This document shows positions 25,462 through 34,393 of a stretch of 35,849 bases of DNA, one piece after another. The DNA comes from Candidatus Aminicenantota bacterium (GTDB lineage: Bacteria > Acidobacteriota > Aminicenantia > Aminicenantales > Aminicenantaceae). Each line of letters starts with the position of its first letter. Position 1 is the stretch's first letter. Below the pieces are notes generated by a model, which saw only the letters and a program-made list of their open reading frames with translations, searched no databases and was not told the origin of the DNA. Position numbers and translations under genes: made by a program. Where the stretch lies: assembly GCA_030673995.1 (NCBI GenBank), contig DAOUYU010000001.1:1-35849 (forward strand). The letters run 5' to 3'.

Positions 25462-25647
25462 CCAGGTTTTGGGGGATAGACTAAGCGACCATTGAAGATT
25501 TAGCCTTCGATGTTCGCTCTTCGAGGGGACCCGACGGAGTCGGGCGGCGAGTATGTCTGAGCGGAGCGAGTTACGCAGCCGCCGAGAAGAGTGAATAGAG
25601 AATGGCGTTAAAAATCTGAAGGGGAGCGAGGCTATCCCCCAAAACCT
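25462..25647. repeat. Composite repeat, copy R2b, bounded by 16-bp inverted repeats
   Basis: AGGTTTTGGGGGATAG (25464-25479) is the exact inverse of CTATCCCCCAAAACCT (25632-25647), so this copy has both ends. Inside are the GCGACCATTGAAG module, a CCCGAC-GGA-GTCGGG hairpin (25530-25544) and a GGCGGC/GCCGCC stem (25543-25548 with 25578-25583). The right end stops two bases from the etfA stop codon, so it may serve as the 3' end of that transcript. Confidence 0.8.
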
Positions 25648-25649
25648 TT

Positions 25650-26627
25650 TTATTCTGAAAGAACCTTCTTTACCTCCTCTTTAAGGTAAGGAATGACCTG
25701 AAAAAGATCCCCAACAATCCCGAAATCGGCAACTTTAAAAATAGAAGCCTCCCGATCCTTGTTCACGGCTACGATGTACTTTGAGGAAGACATCCCGGCT
25801 AAATGCTGAATCGCCCCAGAAATTCCGATAGCCATATAGAGATCTGGAGAGACGGTTTTCCCTGTTTGGCCGACTTGATGCTGATGGCCTATCCAGCCTG
25901 CGTCTACTGCAGAGCGGGAAGATCCAACGGCTGACTGAGGAAGCAGAGAAGTGAGTTCTCTTAGTAAGTCAAAATTTTCCGGGCCCTTCATTCCCCTTCC
26001 TCCTGAAACCACTATCTCAGCCTCGGTCACATCAATTTCTGCTCCTTCCTCTTTGAGAATCTCAACCACTTGAGCCTTGACCTGGTCTTCGGGAATAACC
26101 ACCTCTTTTTTAACCATTTCTCCCTCTTTCGCTCCTGGTTCCATAAGGGGAAAAACATTAGGCCTGAGCGTAACTATCTGTGGTGAAGACCTCAGAGTAA
26201 GGGTTATAAAAATTTTCCCGGCAAAAATTGGTCGGGAAACTTCCAACTTCCCATCTCGGCACGCCGTTTTTGTACAATCTGAAGCCACACTTACTCCAAG
26301 TTTGGCAGCCAGTCGTGGGGCAAAATCTTTGCCCAGGGAACTCGCTGAAAAAAGGATGGCCACAGGCTTTATCTCCTCCGCCAAGGAATGAAGTGCATGA
26401 GCATATCCTGCGGCAGAATAGTTGCGGAGGAGAGAATTTTCCAAAACATATACCTTTGAAGCGCCAAAGGGGAAAACTTCCGAAGCCAGGTTCTCTACGT
26501 TATGACCAATAAGAACAGCCGCAACTTCCGTTTTCAGGTCTTCTGCTCTCCTCTTCGCCTCGGAGAGTGCCTCCAGGGAGAATTTCTTGATTTTGCCTTC
26601 TCTTACTTCTATAAAAACTAAAATCAT
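25650..26627 (-). CDS. etfA: Electron transfer flavoprotein subunit alpha
   Basis: A 325-residue FAD-binding ETF alpha subunit, partner of the beta subunit encoded 13 bases upstream. The N-terminal domain is about 1-190. The C-terminal FAD domain (about 205-325) shows the family signatures SGGRGMKGPENFDLL, SRSAVDAGWIGHQHQVGQTG, YMAIGISGAIQHLAGM and KYIVAVNKDREASIFKVAD. Length is normal and there is no N-terminal ferredoxin fusion of the kind seen in some bifurcating ETFs. AGGAGG lies a few bases before the ATG. ETF passes electrons from acyl-CoA dehydrogenases or similar flavoenzymes; none of these is in the window. Confidence 0.96.
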   Translation of the reverse strand: MILVFIEVREGKIKKFSLEALSEAKRRAEDLKTEVAAVLIGHNVENLASEVFPFGASKVYVLENSLLRNYSAAGYAHALHSLAEEIKPVAILFSASSLGKDFAPRLAAKLGVSVASDCTKTACRDGKLEVSRPIFAGKIFITLTLRSSPQIVTLRPNVFPLMEPGAKEGEMVKKEVVIPEDQVKAQVVEILKEEGAEIDVTEAEIVVSGGRGMKGPENFDLLRELTSLLPQSAVGSSRSAVDAGWIGHQHQVGQTGKTVSPDLYMAIGISGAIQHLAGMSSSKYIVAVNKDREASIFKVADFGIVGDLFQVIPYLKEEVKKVLSE

Positions 26628-26640
26628 TCCATTCCTCCTC

Positions 26641-27423
26641 TTAGATAACCTTGGCTTCCTTGTGTAAGAATTCCACCATTTTCTTTGCAGCTTCAGCAGG
26701 CTCCTCTTCTATGATTTTCCCTGTCTGCTTTTGAGGCGGACTTTCCATCTTGGTAATCTCCAAACCAGAAGCAACCTCCTCAGCCTTCAATTCCAGCTCT
26801 TCAAAAGAAATAACAGGGATCTCCTTCTTTTTGGCCATCATAATCCCCTTCAAAGTCTCATATCGAGGCTCATTCAATCCTTTTTGTGCACTTATAACTG
26901 CGGGCAAAGAAAATTCAACTTTCTCCAACGCTCCCTCAATTTCTCGATGAGCAACTCCCTGATTTCCTTCCATTTCCAGCTTTGTCACGACATTAACCTG
27001 AGGCAATCCCAAAAGCTCAGCCACCATAGAAGGAACCTGTGAATTGTCCGCACCGACGGATTGTTTTCCAAACAAGAGGAGCGTATGGTCGGGGAACTTT
27101 TTCTCAACTGCCCTCGCAATAATCTTGGCCGTTCTCAATCCATCATATGATTCAGGGGCCTCATCCTTCACAAGGACAGCTTTATCGGCTCCCATTGCCA
27201 GACATTTTTTTAGAATAATCATTGCCTCTTCGGTTCCTATTGAAACAACCGTAACAGTACCGCCCTTGGCCTCTCGCAGGCGAATGGCCTCCTCCACTGC
27301 ATGCTCATCATAGGGGTTCAAAACAAAATTTAAGCCTTCTTCAATGATCTTCCCAGTCTCATTGCTAATCCTTATCTTAGATTCTGTATCAGGAACTCTT
27401 TTGACAAAAACTAATATTTTCAT
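26641..27423 (-). CDS. etfB: Electron transfer flavoprotein subunit beta
   Basis: A 260-residue ETF beta subunit that holds AMP or a second FAD, depending on the ETF class. It starts MKILVFVKRVPDTESKIRIS and continues with FVLNPYDEHAVEEAIRLRE, the usual beta subunit signature. LLFGKQSVGADNSQVPSMVAELL and the PRYETLKGIMMAKKK signature follow. An AAGGAG lies just before the ATG. It sits 43 bases after fabF on the same strand, so it may be read with the fatty acid genes; no terminator or clear promoter is visible in that gap. Whether this ETF is bifurcating cannot be told from sequence by eye. Confidence 0.96.
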   Translation of the reverse strand: MKILVFVKRVPDTESKIRISNETGKIIEEGLNFVLNPYDEHAVEEAIRLREAKGGTVTVVSIGTEEAMIILKKCLAMGADKAVLVKDEAPESYDGLRTAKIIARAVEKKFPDHTLLLFGKQSVGADNSQVPSMVAELLGLPQVNVVTKLEMEGNQGVAHREIEGALEKVEFSLPAVISAQKGLNEPRYETLKGIMMAKKKEIPVISFEELELKAEEVASGLEITKMESPPQKQTGKIIEEEPAEAAKKMVEFLHKEAKVI

Positions 27424-27466
27424 CCATTCTCCTTATAAATTAGGGTAAGGCGCTTTTTTTATTGTT

Positions 27467-28741
27467 TTATTCTTCGAACTTTTTCAGAACAAGAGCCCCG
27501 TTTGTTCCCCCGAATCCAAAAGAATTACTCAGGGCATAATTTATTTCAGCCGGCCTGGATTTATTGGGAACATAGTCCAGATCACATTCTGGATCAGGAT
27601 GTTCATAGTTGATTGTCGGCGGAATGACCTGATTTTTCAGACATAGAGCCGTATAGCCAGTCTCGACTCCGCCTGCCGCGCCTAAAAGGTGGCCGGTCAT
27701 CGACTTGGTCGAACTTATGCTGAGCTTATAAGCGTGATCTCCGAAAAGTCTTTTGACTGCAAGCGTTTCGATTTTATCATTATAAGGAGTAGAGGTGCCG
27801 TGGGCATTGATATAATTTACATCTCCTAAATCGATACAGGCATCCTCAATAGCCCTTTCCATCGACCGTTTGGCTCCTTCTCCATCCAAAGAAGGAGCTG
27901 CAACATGATAGGCATCTCCGCTCATGCCGTAGCCAACAATCTCTGCATAAATCCGAGCATCCCGCTTGAGTGCTAATCCCAATTCCTCAAGAACAAGTAT
28001 CCCAGCTCCTTCTCCGACGACAAATCCATCGCGCTCCGCATCAAAAGGACGCGAGGCTCTCTCAGGCTCATCATTTCTTACGGAAAGAGCCCGCATAGCA
28101 CAAAAGCCCGCTACTCCGAGGGGTGTAATGGGTGCTTCCGCGCCACCGGCAAGCATGATATCAGCATCTCGCCTTGCGATGATACGGTACGAATCTCCAA
28201 CAGCATGGGTACCGGTTGAACAAGCTGTTGCCGTAGCTGAGTTTGGACCTCTGGCTTTGAATTTTATGGAAATCTGGCCCGAAGCTTCGTTAATGATGGT
28301 TTGGATTAAGAAAAAAGGAGAGACGCGGCCCGGACCTTTCTCCAATAATGTTTTATGTGTCTCCTCGATGGAACCAATTCCTCCTATTCCAGATCCGACA
28401 TAAACTCCACACCGGTCTCCCTCCAAACGGGCGATGTCGATACCGGAATCCTGAACGGCTAGTTGGGCAGCTGCCACAGCATACTGAATAAAAAAATCCA
28501 TCTTCCGCATCTCTTTTTTCTCAAAGAAATCCAGGGCGTCGAAATCCCAGACCTGGCCTGCAATTTTACTCGTGTATTGAGAAGCATCAAAGTGGGAAAT
28601 AAGGCCGATCCCGTTTTTTCCCTGGGAGATAGCTTGCCAATTTTTCTCCGTCCCAATTCCTAAAGGAGAGATCAGGCCGATGCCCGTGATGACAACCCGC
28701 CTCTCGGTAGACTTTCTTTTGGAAGAAAGGGACATTCCCAT
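27467..28741 (-). CDS. fabF: 3-oxoacyl-[acyl-carrier-protein] synthase II
   Basis: A 424-residue condensing enzyme elongating acyl-ACP with malonyl-ACP. The Cys-His-His triad is visible: C174 in TATACSTGTHAVG, H313 in NAHGTSTPYND and H350 in KSMTGHLLGAAGG. A 12-15 residue basic N-terminal extension (SSKRKSTERR) precedes the usual VVITGIGLISPLG start. Two ATGs, at 28741 and 28735, are both possible and neither has a strong ribosome binding site. The gene lies 17 bases downstream of acpP, the classic acpP-fabF order. Confidence 0.96.
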   Translation of the reverse strand: MGMSLSSKRKSTERRVVITGIGLISPLGIGTEKNWQAISQGKNGIGLISHFDASQYTSKIAGQVWDFDALDFFEKKEMRKMDFFIQYAVAAAQLAVQDSGIDIARLEGDRCGVYVGSGIGGIGSIEETHKTLLEKGPGRVSPFFLIQTIINEASGQISIKFKARGPNSATATACSTGTHAVGDSYRIIARRDADIMLAGGAEAPITPLGVAGFCAMRALSVRNDEPERASRPFDAERDGFVVGEGAGILVLEELGLALKRDARIYAEIVGYGMSGDAYHVAAPSLDGEGAKRSMERAIEDACIDLGDVNYINAHGTSTPYNDKIETLAVKRLFGDHAYKLSISSTKSMTGHLLGAAGGVETGYTALCLKNQVIPPTINYEHPDPECDLDYVPNKSRPAEINYALSNSFGFGGTNGALVLKKFEE

Positions 28742-28758
28742 CTGGAGCTTTTTATTTC

Positions 28759-29004
28759 TTATTTAGGGAGATTAGCTAAAATATAGTCCATGGCCTTGCC
28801 AATCGTGGTTAGCTTCTCAGCTTCTTCATCAGGGATATCCATATTAAACTCATCTTCAAGAGCCATGACCAATTCTACGGTATCCAATGAATCTGCGCCT
28901 AGATCGTCAATAAAAGATGCTTCTGGAGTTACCTGCTCTTCGCTAATGCTGAGCTTATCCGCAGCAATGGCTTTTATTTTCTTTAATAATTCCTCTCTTT
29001 CCAT
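28759..29004 (-). CDS. acpP: Acyl carrier protein
   Basis: An 81-residue acidic helical carrier. The phosphopantetheine attachment serine is S39 in DDLGADSLDTVELVMALED. The start MEREELLKKIKAIAADKL is usual, and an AGGAAAAGG purine stretch precedes the ATG. It lies between fabG and fabF, 53 bases after fabG, and delivers growing acyl chains to both of those enzymes and to PlsX. Confidence 0.97.
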   Translation of the reverse strand: MEREELLKKIKAIAADKLSISEEQVTPEASFIDDLGADSLDTVELVMALEDEFNMDIPDEEAEKLTTIGKAMDYILANLPK

Positions 29005-29057
29005 CCTTTTCCTCCTCTTTTTAGTTTGGTATTTTCACTGAAATTACACTCATATTG

Positions 29058-29798
29058 CTACATAAACAGTCCGCCATTTACGCTTATGACCTGGCCTGTG
29101 ATATAAGAAGCTTCGTCAGATAGAAGGAATTTTGCGACGCGAGCTATCTCTTCGACAGTTCCAAACCTCTTAGCAGGAATCAAATCAATAAATGCCTTTT
29201 TCACAGACTCGGAGAGAGCTTTTGTCATTGGCGTATCAATGTAACCTGGCGCTATGGCATTCACAGTAATGCCCCTGGAAGCCACTTCCCTGGCCAGTGA
29301 CTTCGTGAAGCCGATAACTCCTGCCTTTGAAGCGGAATAGTTGCACTGACCTGGATTTCCTATCTGCCCTACGACAGAAGAGATATTAACGATTCGACCG
29401 TGTCGATTGTTAATCATATTCCTAATCAATGCTTTGGAAAAATTAAACACTCCTTTTAAGTTCACGGCTAATACTGCATCCCATTCTTCCTCGTTCATCC
29501 GCATAAGCAGACGATCTCTTGTTATCCCTGCATTATTGATGAGGTGATCAACTTTCTGGTGATTCTGTATGATCTTCTCTACAATTTCTTTAACCTGTTC
29601 CATGCGAGAAACATCTGCACAAAATGTAGAAGCTTTCCCTTTGTTATCCCTTATTCTGCGGGCTACATCTTCTAATTTTTCCTCTTGAATATCGACAAGG
29701 ATAACCTCGGCTCCAACCCTTGAAAGTTCAATCGCAATGGCTTCCCCGATTCCCTGAGAAGCCCCGGTAACAACTGAAATTTTCCCGTTAAAATTCAT
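29058..29798 (-). CDS. fabG: 3-oxoacyl-[acyl-carrier-protein] reductase
   Basis: A 246-residue short-chain dehydrogenase reducing 3-oxoacyl-ACP with NADPH. The cofactor motif TGASQGIGEA is at 11-20 and NNAG at 88-91. Catalytic S141, Y154 and K158 occur in ISSVVG and YSASKAG, with the usual spacing. The ending SYITGQVISVNGGLFM is standard for FabG. I start at the ATG at 29798, one base after the plsX stop. A TTG four codons earlier is in frame but would overlap plsX without clear advantage. Confidence 0.95.
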   Translation of the reverse strand: MNFNGKISVVTGASQGIGEAIAIELSRVGAEVILVDIQEEKLEDVARRIRDNKGKASTFCADVSRMEQVKEIVEKIIQNHQKVDHLINNAGITRDRLLMRMNEEEWDAVLAVNLKGVFNFSKALIRNMINNRHGRIVNISSVVGQIGNPGQCNYSASKAGVIGFTKSLAREVASRGITVNAIAPGYIDTPMTKALSESVKKAFIDLIPAKRFGTVEEIARVAKFLLSDEASYITGQVISVNGGLFM

Positions 29799-29799
29799 C

Positions 29800-30813
29800 C
29801 TACGCTTCAACTTTGCCTAAAATATGAGGCAGATTGGCTATTTCATTCTGAATTTTTTCCTGCACTTTGTTCACCACAAAATCCTTGGCCAATCCTATAG
29901 CATTCTTCACAGCAGTGGGATTCGATCGTCCATGACCTATTATACAGACTCCGTTTATCCCTAAAAGCTGGGCACCTCCATACTCTGTGTAATCCACCTT
30001 TTTATAAAGTTTCCTTAAGTTCCTTTTCATCAAAAATAAGCCGATTTTAGCGAAAATATTCTTCATAATTTCATTGCGGGCCATATAAAAAATTGTCTCA
30101 ACCACTCCTTCACTGACTTTCAAGGCGACATTCCCGGTAAAGCCGTCACTCACTATGATATCGGCTTTCCCCGAATATGTATCTTTACCTTCTACATTGC
30201 CAATAAAATTCAAAGTGGAGGCTTGAAGCTTTTCAAAAGCCTCCCTGGTCAATTCATTCCCCTTCGAATCTTCCTCCCCTATACTCATCAGGCCTATTCT
30301 AGGGTTTTTTATGCCCATTACATTCTCCATAAAAATATGACCCATTACACTAAACTGTACTAAATGACTGGGGCGGCAGTTGACGTTTGCTCCCACGTCT
30401 ATGAGTAAAGTAAGGCCTTTTATTGTCGGAACAAGGAGAGACAGAGCGGGTTTCTCAACTCCTTTTAAAGCGCCTAATATTTTTTTGGATATATAGACTA
30501 TGGCGCCTGTATTTCCGTTGCTGACAAATGCCTCTGCATCTCCTTCCTTAACCAATTGAGTCCCGATGCGGATAGAAGATCTTTGTTTTTTTCTGAAAGA
30601 GAAAATCCCCTCGCCCATCCCAATGGCTTCGGAAGCATTGATGAAAGTAATTTTTGCGTTTGATTTGTTGATTCTCTCGAATTCCTTCTTTACAATTTTT
30701 TCATCCCCCACAAGAAGGATTTCAATCTTATGTTCTTGAGATGCTTTCACTGCACCTTCTACTATAGCTCGTGGAGCAAAATCTCCTCCCATAGCGTCAA
30801 CGGCAATCTTCAT
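29800..30813 (-). CDS. plsX: Phosphate acyltransferase
   Basis: A 337-residue enzyme converting acyl-ACP to acyl phosphate, feeding PlsY in phospholipid synthesis. Signatures are the start IAVDAMGGDFAPRAIVEGA, MGEGIFSFRKKQRSSIR, FVSNGNTGA, LLIDVGANVNCRPSHLVQF and IIVSDGFTGNVALKVSEG, with GHGRSNPTAVKNAIG near the end. In many bacteria plsX is followed by fabH and fabD. Here fabG comes directly next, one base away from the plsX stop. It lies 13 bases after rpmF. Confidence 0.96.
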   Translation of the reverse strand: MKIAVDAMGGDFAPRAIVEGAVKASQEHKIEILLVGDEKIVKKEFERINKSNAKITFINASEAIGMGEGIFSFRKKQRSSIRIGTQLVKEGDAEAFVSNGNTGAIVYISKKILGALKGVEKPALSLLVPTIKGLTLLIDVGANVNCRPSHLVQFSVMGHIFMENVMGIKNPRIGLMSIGEEDSKGNELTREAFEKLQASTLNFIGNVEGKDTYSGKADIIVSDGFTGNVALKVSEGVVETIFYMARNEIMKNIFAKIGLFLMKRNLRKLYKKVDYTEYGGAQLLGINGVCIIGHGRSNPTAVKNAIGLAKDFVVNKVQEKIQNEIANLPHILGKVEA

Positions 30814-30826
30814 TCATCCCTCTCCA

Positions 30827-31009
30827 TCACTCTTCGGTCCCTTCAATAACCTGCCTCTCCCGGTAAAAGCCGCACTCGGGACATACACGATGAGGTAACT
30901 TGGGATTTCCACAGTTTGAACACAGGGCTAAAGAGGGGACAGAAAGAGCGTCATGCGCTCTTCTTTTCTTTTTTCGTGAGTGGGAATGTCTTCTTTTCGG
31001 AATAGCCAT
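30827..31009 (-). CDS. rpmF: 50S ribosomal protein L32
   Basis: A 60-residue basic ribosomal protein. MAIPKRRHSHSRKKKRRAHD is the classic L32 start. A zinc-ribbon is present with C30, C33, C43 and C46 (CSNC and CPEC). The ATG directly abuts the yceD stop (TAAATG), a well-known yceD-rpmF-plsX order. Confidence 0.97.
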   Translation of the reverse strand: MAIPKRRHSHSRKKKRRAHDALSVPSLALCSNCGNPKLPHRVCPECGFYRERQVIEGTEE

Positions 31010-31519
31010 TTATCTCTTAAATGTCTTTAATTTTTCGAGGCGAGGGTCAGAGATCTCTCTCACACAGGCACACCCGTCATCTCGTATGATTTTCCCGCAA
31101 ACTGGACAGATCCCCTGGCAATCTCCAGAGCATAACGGTTTGACAGGAAAAGCCAGATTTAATTGCTCCAAGATAATCTCTGTGACATCAATCTTATAGC
31201 TGGAGTAAAACAACCTGTGAATTTCATCGCTATCCAGCTGTTCCTTTGCATCCTCCAGCTCTTCAGGAAAATAAACAAGATCAAATTTAGAATCTATCGG
31301 AAATTCATAGGGAACAAGGCAGCGGCTGCATATGAGACTAAGGCACGTGACGATCTTCCCTTTCATCAATATCTCTTCTCCTGACTTTTTGATAGTGAGC
31401 TCAGCGTGGACGGGTTGAATAAAAACCGCATTTTCATCAACGAGGTCTACGCTGAAAAACTCAAAATCCTTTGAGATTTCCAGCCCTTCCTTTGGCAATC
31501 TATCAATATCTATAATCAT
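31010..31519 (-). CDS. yceD: YceD/DUF177 family protein
   Basis: A 169-residue DUF177 protein, the usual neighbour of rpmF; homologues are linked to 23S rRNA accumulation, although the mechanism is unclear. Cysteine pairs CSRC in the middle and CxxxCxxxCPVC with CAC near the end suggest metal binding. The segment VTEIILEQLNLAFPVKPLC is the family core. I start at the ATG at 31519, with a GGAAGAG stretch about 3-5 bases upstream. An in-frame TTG four codons earlier is possible. It is the first gene after the strong promoter at 31544-31571 and leads the fatty acid operon. Confidence 0.92.
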   Translation of the reverse strand: MIIDIDRLPKEGLEISKDFEFFSVDLVDENAVFIQPVHAELTIKKSGEEILMKGKIVTCLSLICSRCLVPYEFPIDSKFDLVYFPEELEDAKEQLDSDEIHRLFYSSYKIDVTEIILEQLNLAFPVKPLCSGDCQGICPVCGKIIRDDGCACVREISDPRLEKLKTFKR

Positions 31520-31543
31520 CTTCTCTTCCAAATTAGTTTTTCT

Positions 31544-31571
31544 ATTATACCATCTTCCTTTTCTTTGTCAA
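31544..31571 (-). promoter_or_regulatory. Consensus sigma70 promoter of the yceD-rpmF-plsX-fab-etf operon
   Basis: On the minus strand TTGACA (31571-31566) and TATAAT (31549-31544) are both perfect consensus hexamers with a 16-bp spacer. The predicted transcript start near 31537 leaves a leader of about 18 bases before yceD. I see no clear operator palindrome in this short region. Confidence 0.75.
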
Positions 31572-31586
31572 TAAAACCAATGGGGC

Positions 31587-31614
31587 TTGATATCTAGACA
31601 TCCAAGAGTATAAT
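31587..31614 (+). promoter_or_regulatory. Sigma70 promoter of polA
   Basis: TTGATA (31587-31592) and TATAAT (31609-31614) are 16 bp apart and give a leader of about 36 bases to polA at 31657. It lies back to back with the yceD promoter, the two -35 boxes being only 15 bp apart, so the two RNA polymerases may compete. Confidence 0.65.
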
Positions 31615-31656
31615 AATTGAATCAGGATATAGACAGCATACCGATTGCCGATTTAA

Positions 31657-34332
31657 ATGAGAAAAGAAATACTCTATTTAATTGATGGGAATTCTCTCCT
31701 TTATCGCTCCTACTATGCTATTCATAATCTCACTACCTCTAGAGGATTCCCCACCAATGCCATCTACGGATTCATCAGTATGCTCAGAAAGTTAATAGAA
31801 CAAAAGAATCCACACTATCTTGGAATAGCCTTTGATGTCAAGGGGCCCACAATACGCCACAAGGTTTTCAAAGACTATAAAGCCCACCGTAAACCTATGC
31901 CTGAGGATTTAGTTGCTCAGGTCCCGGTCTTAAAGAAAATTATTAAGGCATTAAACATCCCTTACTTCGAGCACGAAAATTATGAAGCGGACGATGTGTT
32001 AGGAAGCCTGGCGCGGGTTGCATCCTCTCGAAACGTACTCACTGTCATTGTCACCACAGATAAAGATCTTTTCCAGCTCGTTGACAACTCAACAATCGTC
32101 TATAATCCTGTAAAAAAACTCCATCTGGACGAAAAAAAAGTAAAGGAATATTTCGGGGTCATGCCTTCCCAAGTCATCGATGTTCTTGCTCTATGGGGAG
32201 ACCCCACAGACAATATTCCTGGTGTTCCCGGGATAGGAGAAAAAACATCCAAGGCTCTCATCAACCAGTTTGGATCATTGGAGAATCTCCTCGAAAATCT
32301 GGATAAAATCGAGAAAAAAAACCAGAAAGAAAAAATCAAGCAGAACTTGGAACTACTGAAGCTTAGCCAGCGACTGGTAACGATTGAGAAAGACCTTGAT
32401 GTGAAACTCAACCTGGAAGAGCTTTCCATCTCAGAACCGAACTACGATGAATTGGCCACGCTCTTTAAAGAATTGGAGTTTTCTTTCCTCCTGTCCGAGT
32501 ATGTGGAAAAGTCAGAAAGCACTAAAAAACAATACAGGATCGTTTTAAAAGAAAGGGAGTTGCAGGAGCTTCTCAATCGGATAAAAAAAGCAAAATATGT
32601 ATCTCTTGACACAGAAACAGACAGCCTTTTCCCTACCCAAGCCCGCCTGATTGGCCTTTCTTTCTCCACAAAAGCCGATTACGCTTGCTATCTTCCACTC
32701 GGCCATGACTATCCGAATGCTCCTCGGCAAATTCCAAAAGAGAAGGCCCTTCATCTTCTCAAAGAAGTTCTTTCTGACCCAGGGATTAAAAAAATCGGAC
32801 AGAATATTAAATATGACTACATCGTCCTGAAAAAAGAAGGAATTCAACTGCGAGGCCTTGACTTAGACTCTATGATCCTATCCTACCTTCTGGAGCCGAA
32901 CTGGGGAAAACATAATTTGAACAAATTAGCATTAACTTATCTCCAGGTCAAAGCCATTCCTTATAATGAGATTGTCGGAAAAGGGAAAAATGAGGTCACT
33001 ATTAACAAAATCGACATAGAAGGAGTTGCCCCATATGCCTGTCAGGACGCAGATCTGGCTCTCCAGCTCAGCTCCCTTCTCTTGCCTAAGGTTAAAAAGG
33101 AAAAGTTAACCACGATTTATCGTGAATTTGAGCTTCCTCTGATCGAGGTTTTAGCTGATATGGAAATGTGGGGAGTAAAAATCGATACAGAAGCCTTAAA
33201 TAACCTGTCCGTAGAACTGAAAAGCGAGCTCAATCACCTCACAAAAAAAATCTATGAGATCGGCGGTGAAGAATTTAACATAAACTCTCCTCAACAACTC
33301 GCACGCATTCTCTTTGAAAAATTGAGGCTCCCTGCTTCAAGAAAAACAAAAATAACCAAAAGCTATTCTACAAACATTAACATCCTCAAGGAATTAGCCC
33401 GCACCTATCCTATTGCACAGCATACTCTGGAATACAGGCAGCTCACCAAGCTTAAAACATCCTATGCTGATTCTCTCCCTCTTCTCCTCAACGCCGAAAC
33501 GGGGAGAATTCACACCTCTTACAACCAAACGGTAGCTGCCACGGGCAGGCTTTCGAGCAGTGATCCAAATCTACAAAATATTCCCGTAAGAGGAGAATTG
33601 GGGATGAGATTCCGGCAAGCCTTCATCCCTGCTCAGGACCATATTTTTCTCTCGGCTGATTATTCCCAGATAGAGCTCAGGGTCTTAGCCCACCTGTCTG
33701 AAGATCCTACTTTAATAGAAACTTTCCTTCACGACCGGGATATTCACGAAGAAACCGCGGTTCAGGTCTTTGGAAATACCCTTATGCCTTCACTTGAGGA
33801 TCAGCGAAGAAGGGCAAAAATAATCAATTTCAGCATTATTTATGGAACATCGGCCTTCTCCCTGGCAAAAGAGCTCGAAACCTCCACATCTGAGGCTCAG
33901 AAATTCATAGATCTCTACTATGAGAAATACCCCAAAGTGCATGAATTTCTGGAAAGAAGAGTAAAAGACGCCCAGGAAAAAGGCTGCTCCGAGACTCTCT
34001 TTGGTAGGAAACGCCAGGTCCCTGAACTCCAGCACAAAAATAAATCGATCCAGCAGGCAGGCCGCCGCATCGCTCTCAATACTCCAATTCAGGGCACTGC
34101 TGCTGACTTGATGAAAAAAGCCATGATCGATATTTGGCGTGAGATAAAAAAACGAAAATTGAAGTCCAAAATGATACTTCAGGTTCACGATGAACTGGTT
34201 TTTGAAATCCCGGATGAGGAAAGAGATGAACTGGAAGCCCTCGTTAAAAAAAAGATGGAAAATGTCTTCCTGTTAAAGGTCCCCTTGAAAGTTCACCTGG
34301 GTTGGGGAGTGAACTGGGCTGAGACAAAATGA
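31657..34332 (+). CDS. polA: DNA polymerase I, with proofreading exonuclease
   Basis: An 891-residue A-family polymerase for Okazaki fragment maturation and repair. The 5'-3' exonuclease (about 1-290) starts YLIDGNSLLYRSYYAI and includes ADDVLGSLA and GVPGIGEKTS. The 3'-5' exonuclease (about 300-480) appears active: DTETDSLFP carries the Exo I D and E, KIGQNIKYDY is Exo II and YACQDADLA is Exo III. The polymerase domain has motif A DYSQIELRVLAHLS (near 667), motif B RRRAKIINFSIIYG and motif C LQVHDELVFEIP. All are intact. The ribosome binding site is weak. It is a single-gene unit, convergent with the GNAT gene after a 61-base gap. Confidence 0.97.
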   Translation: MRKEILYLIDGNSLLYRSYYAIHNLTTSRGFPTNAIYGFISMLRKLIEQKNPHYLGIAFDVKGPTIRHKVFKDYKAHRKPMPEDLVAQVPVLKKIIKALNIPYFEHENYEADDVLGSLARVASSRNVLTVIVTTDKDLFQLVDNSTIVYNPVKKLHLDEKKVKEYFGVMPSQVIDVLALWGDPTDNIPGVPGIGEKTSKALINQFGSLENLLENLDKIEKKNQKEKIKQNLELLKLSQRLVTIEKDLDVKLNLEELSISEPNYDELATLFKELEFSFLLSEYVEKSESTKKQYRIVLKERELQELLNRIKKAKYVSLDTETDSLFPTQARLIGLSFSTKADYACYLPLGHDYPNAPRQIPKEKALHLLKEVLSDPGIKKIGQNIKYDYIVLKKEGIQLRGLDLDSMILSYLLEPNWGKHNLNKLALTYLQVKAIPYNEIVGKGKNEVTINKIDIEGVAPYACQDADLALQLSSLLLPKVKKEKLTTIYREFELPLIEVLADMEMWGVKIDTEALNNLSVELKSELNHLTKKIYEIGGEEFNINSPQQLARILFEKLRLPASRKTKITKSYSTNINILKELARTYPIAQHTLEYRQLTKLKTSYADSLPLLLNAETGRIHTSYNQTVAATGRLSSSDPNLQNIPVRGELGMRFRQAFIPAQDHIFLSADYSQIELRVLAHLSEDPTLIETFLHDRDIHEETAVQVFGNTLMPSLEDQRRRAKIINFSIIYGTSAFSLAKELETSTSEAQKFIDLYYEKYPKVHEFLERRVKDAQEKGCSETLFGRKRQVPELQHKNKSIQQAGRRIALNTPIQGTAADLMKKAMIDIWREIKKRKLKSKMILQVHDELVFEIPDEERDELEALVKKKMENVFLLKVPLKVHLGWGVNWAETK

Positions 34333-34393
34333 AGCATGTTATTCTCTGTGACTCCGAAATTCCGCAAGAAGTGTTTTTTGCTGGGGAAGGGAG

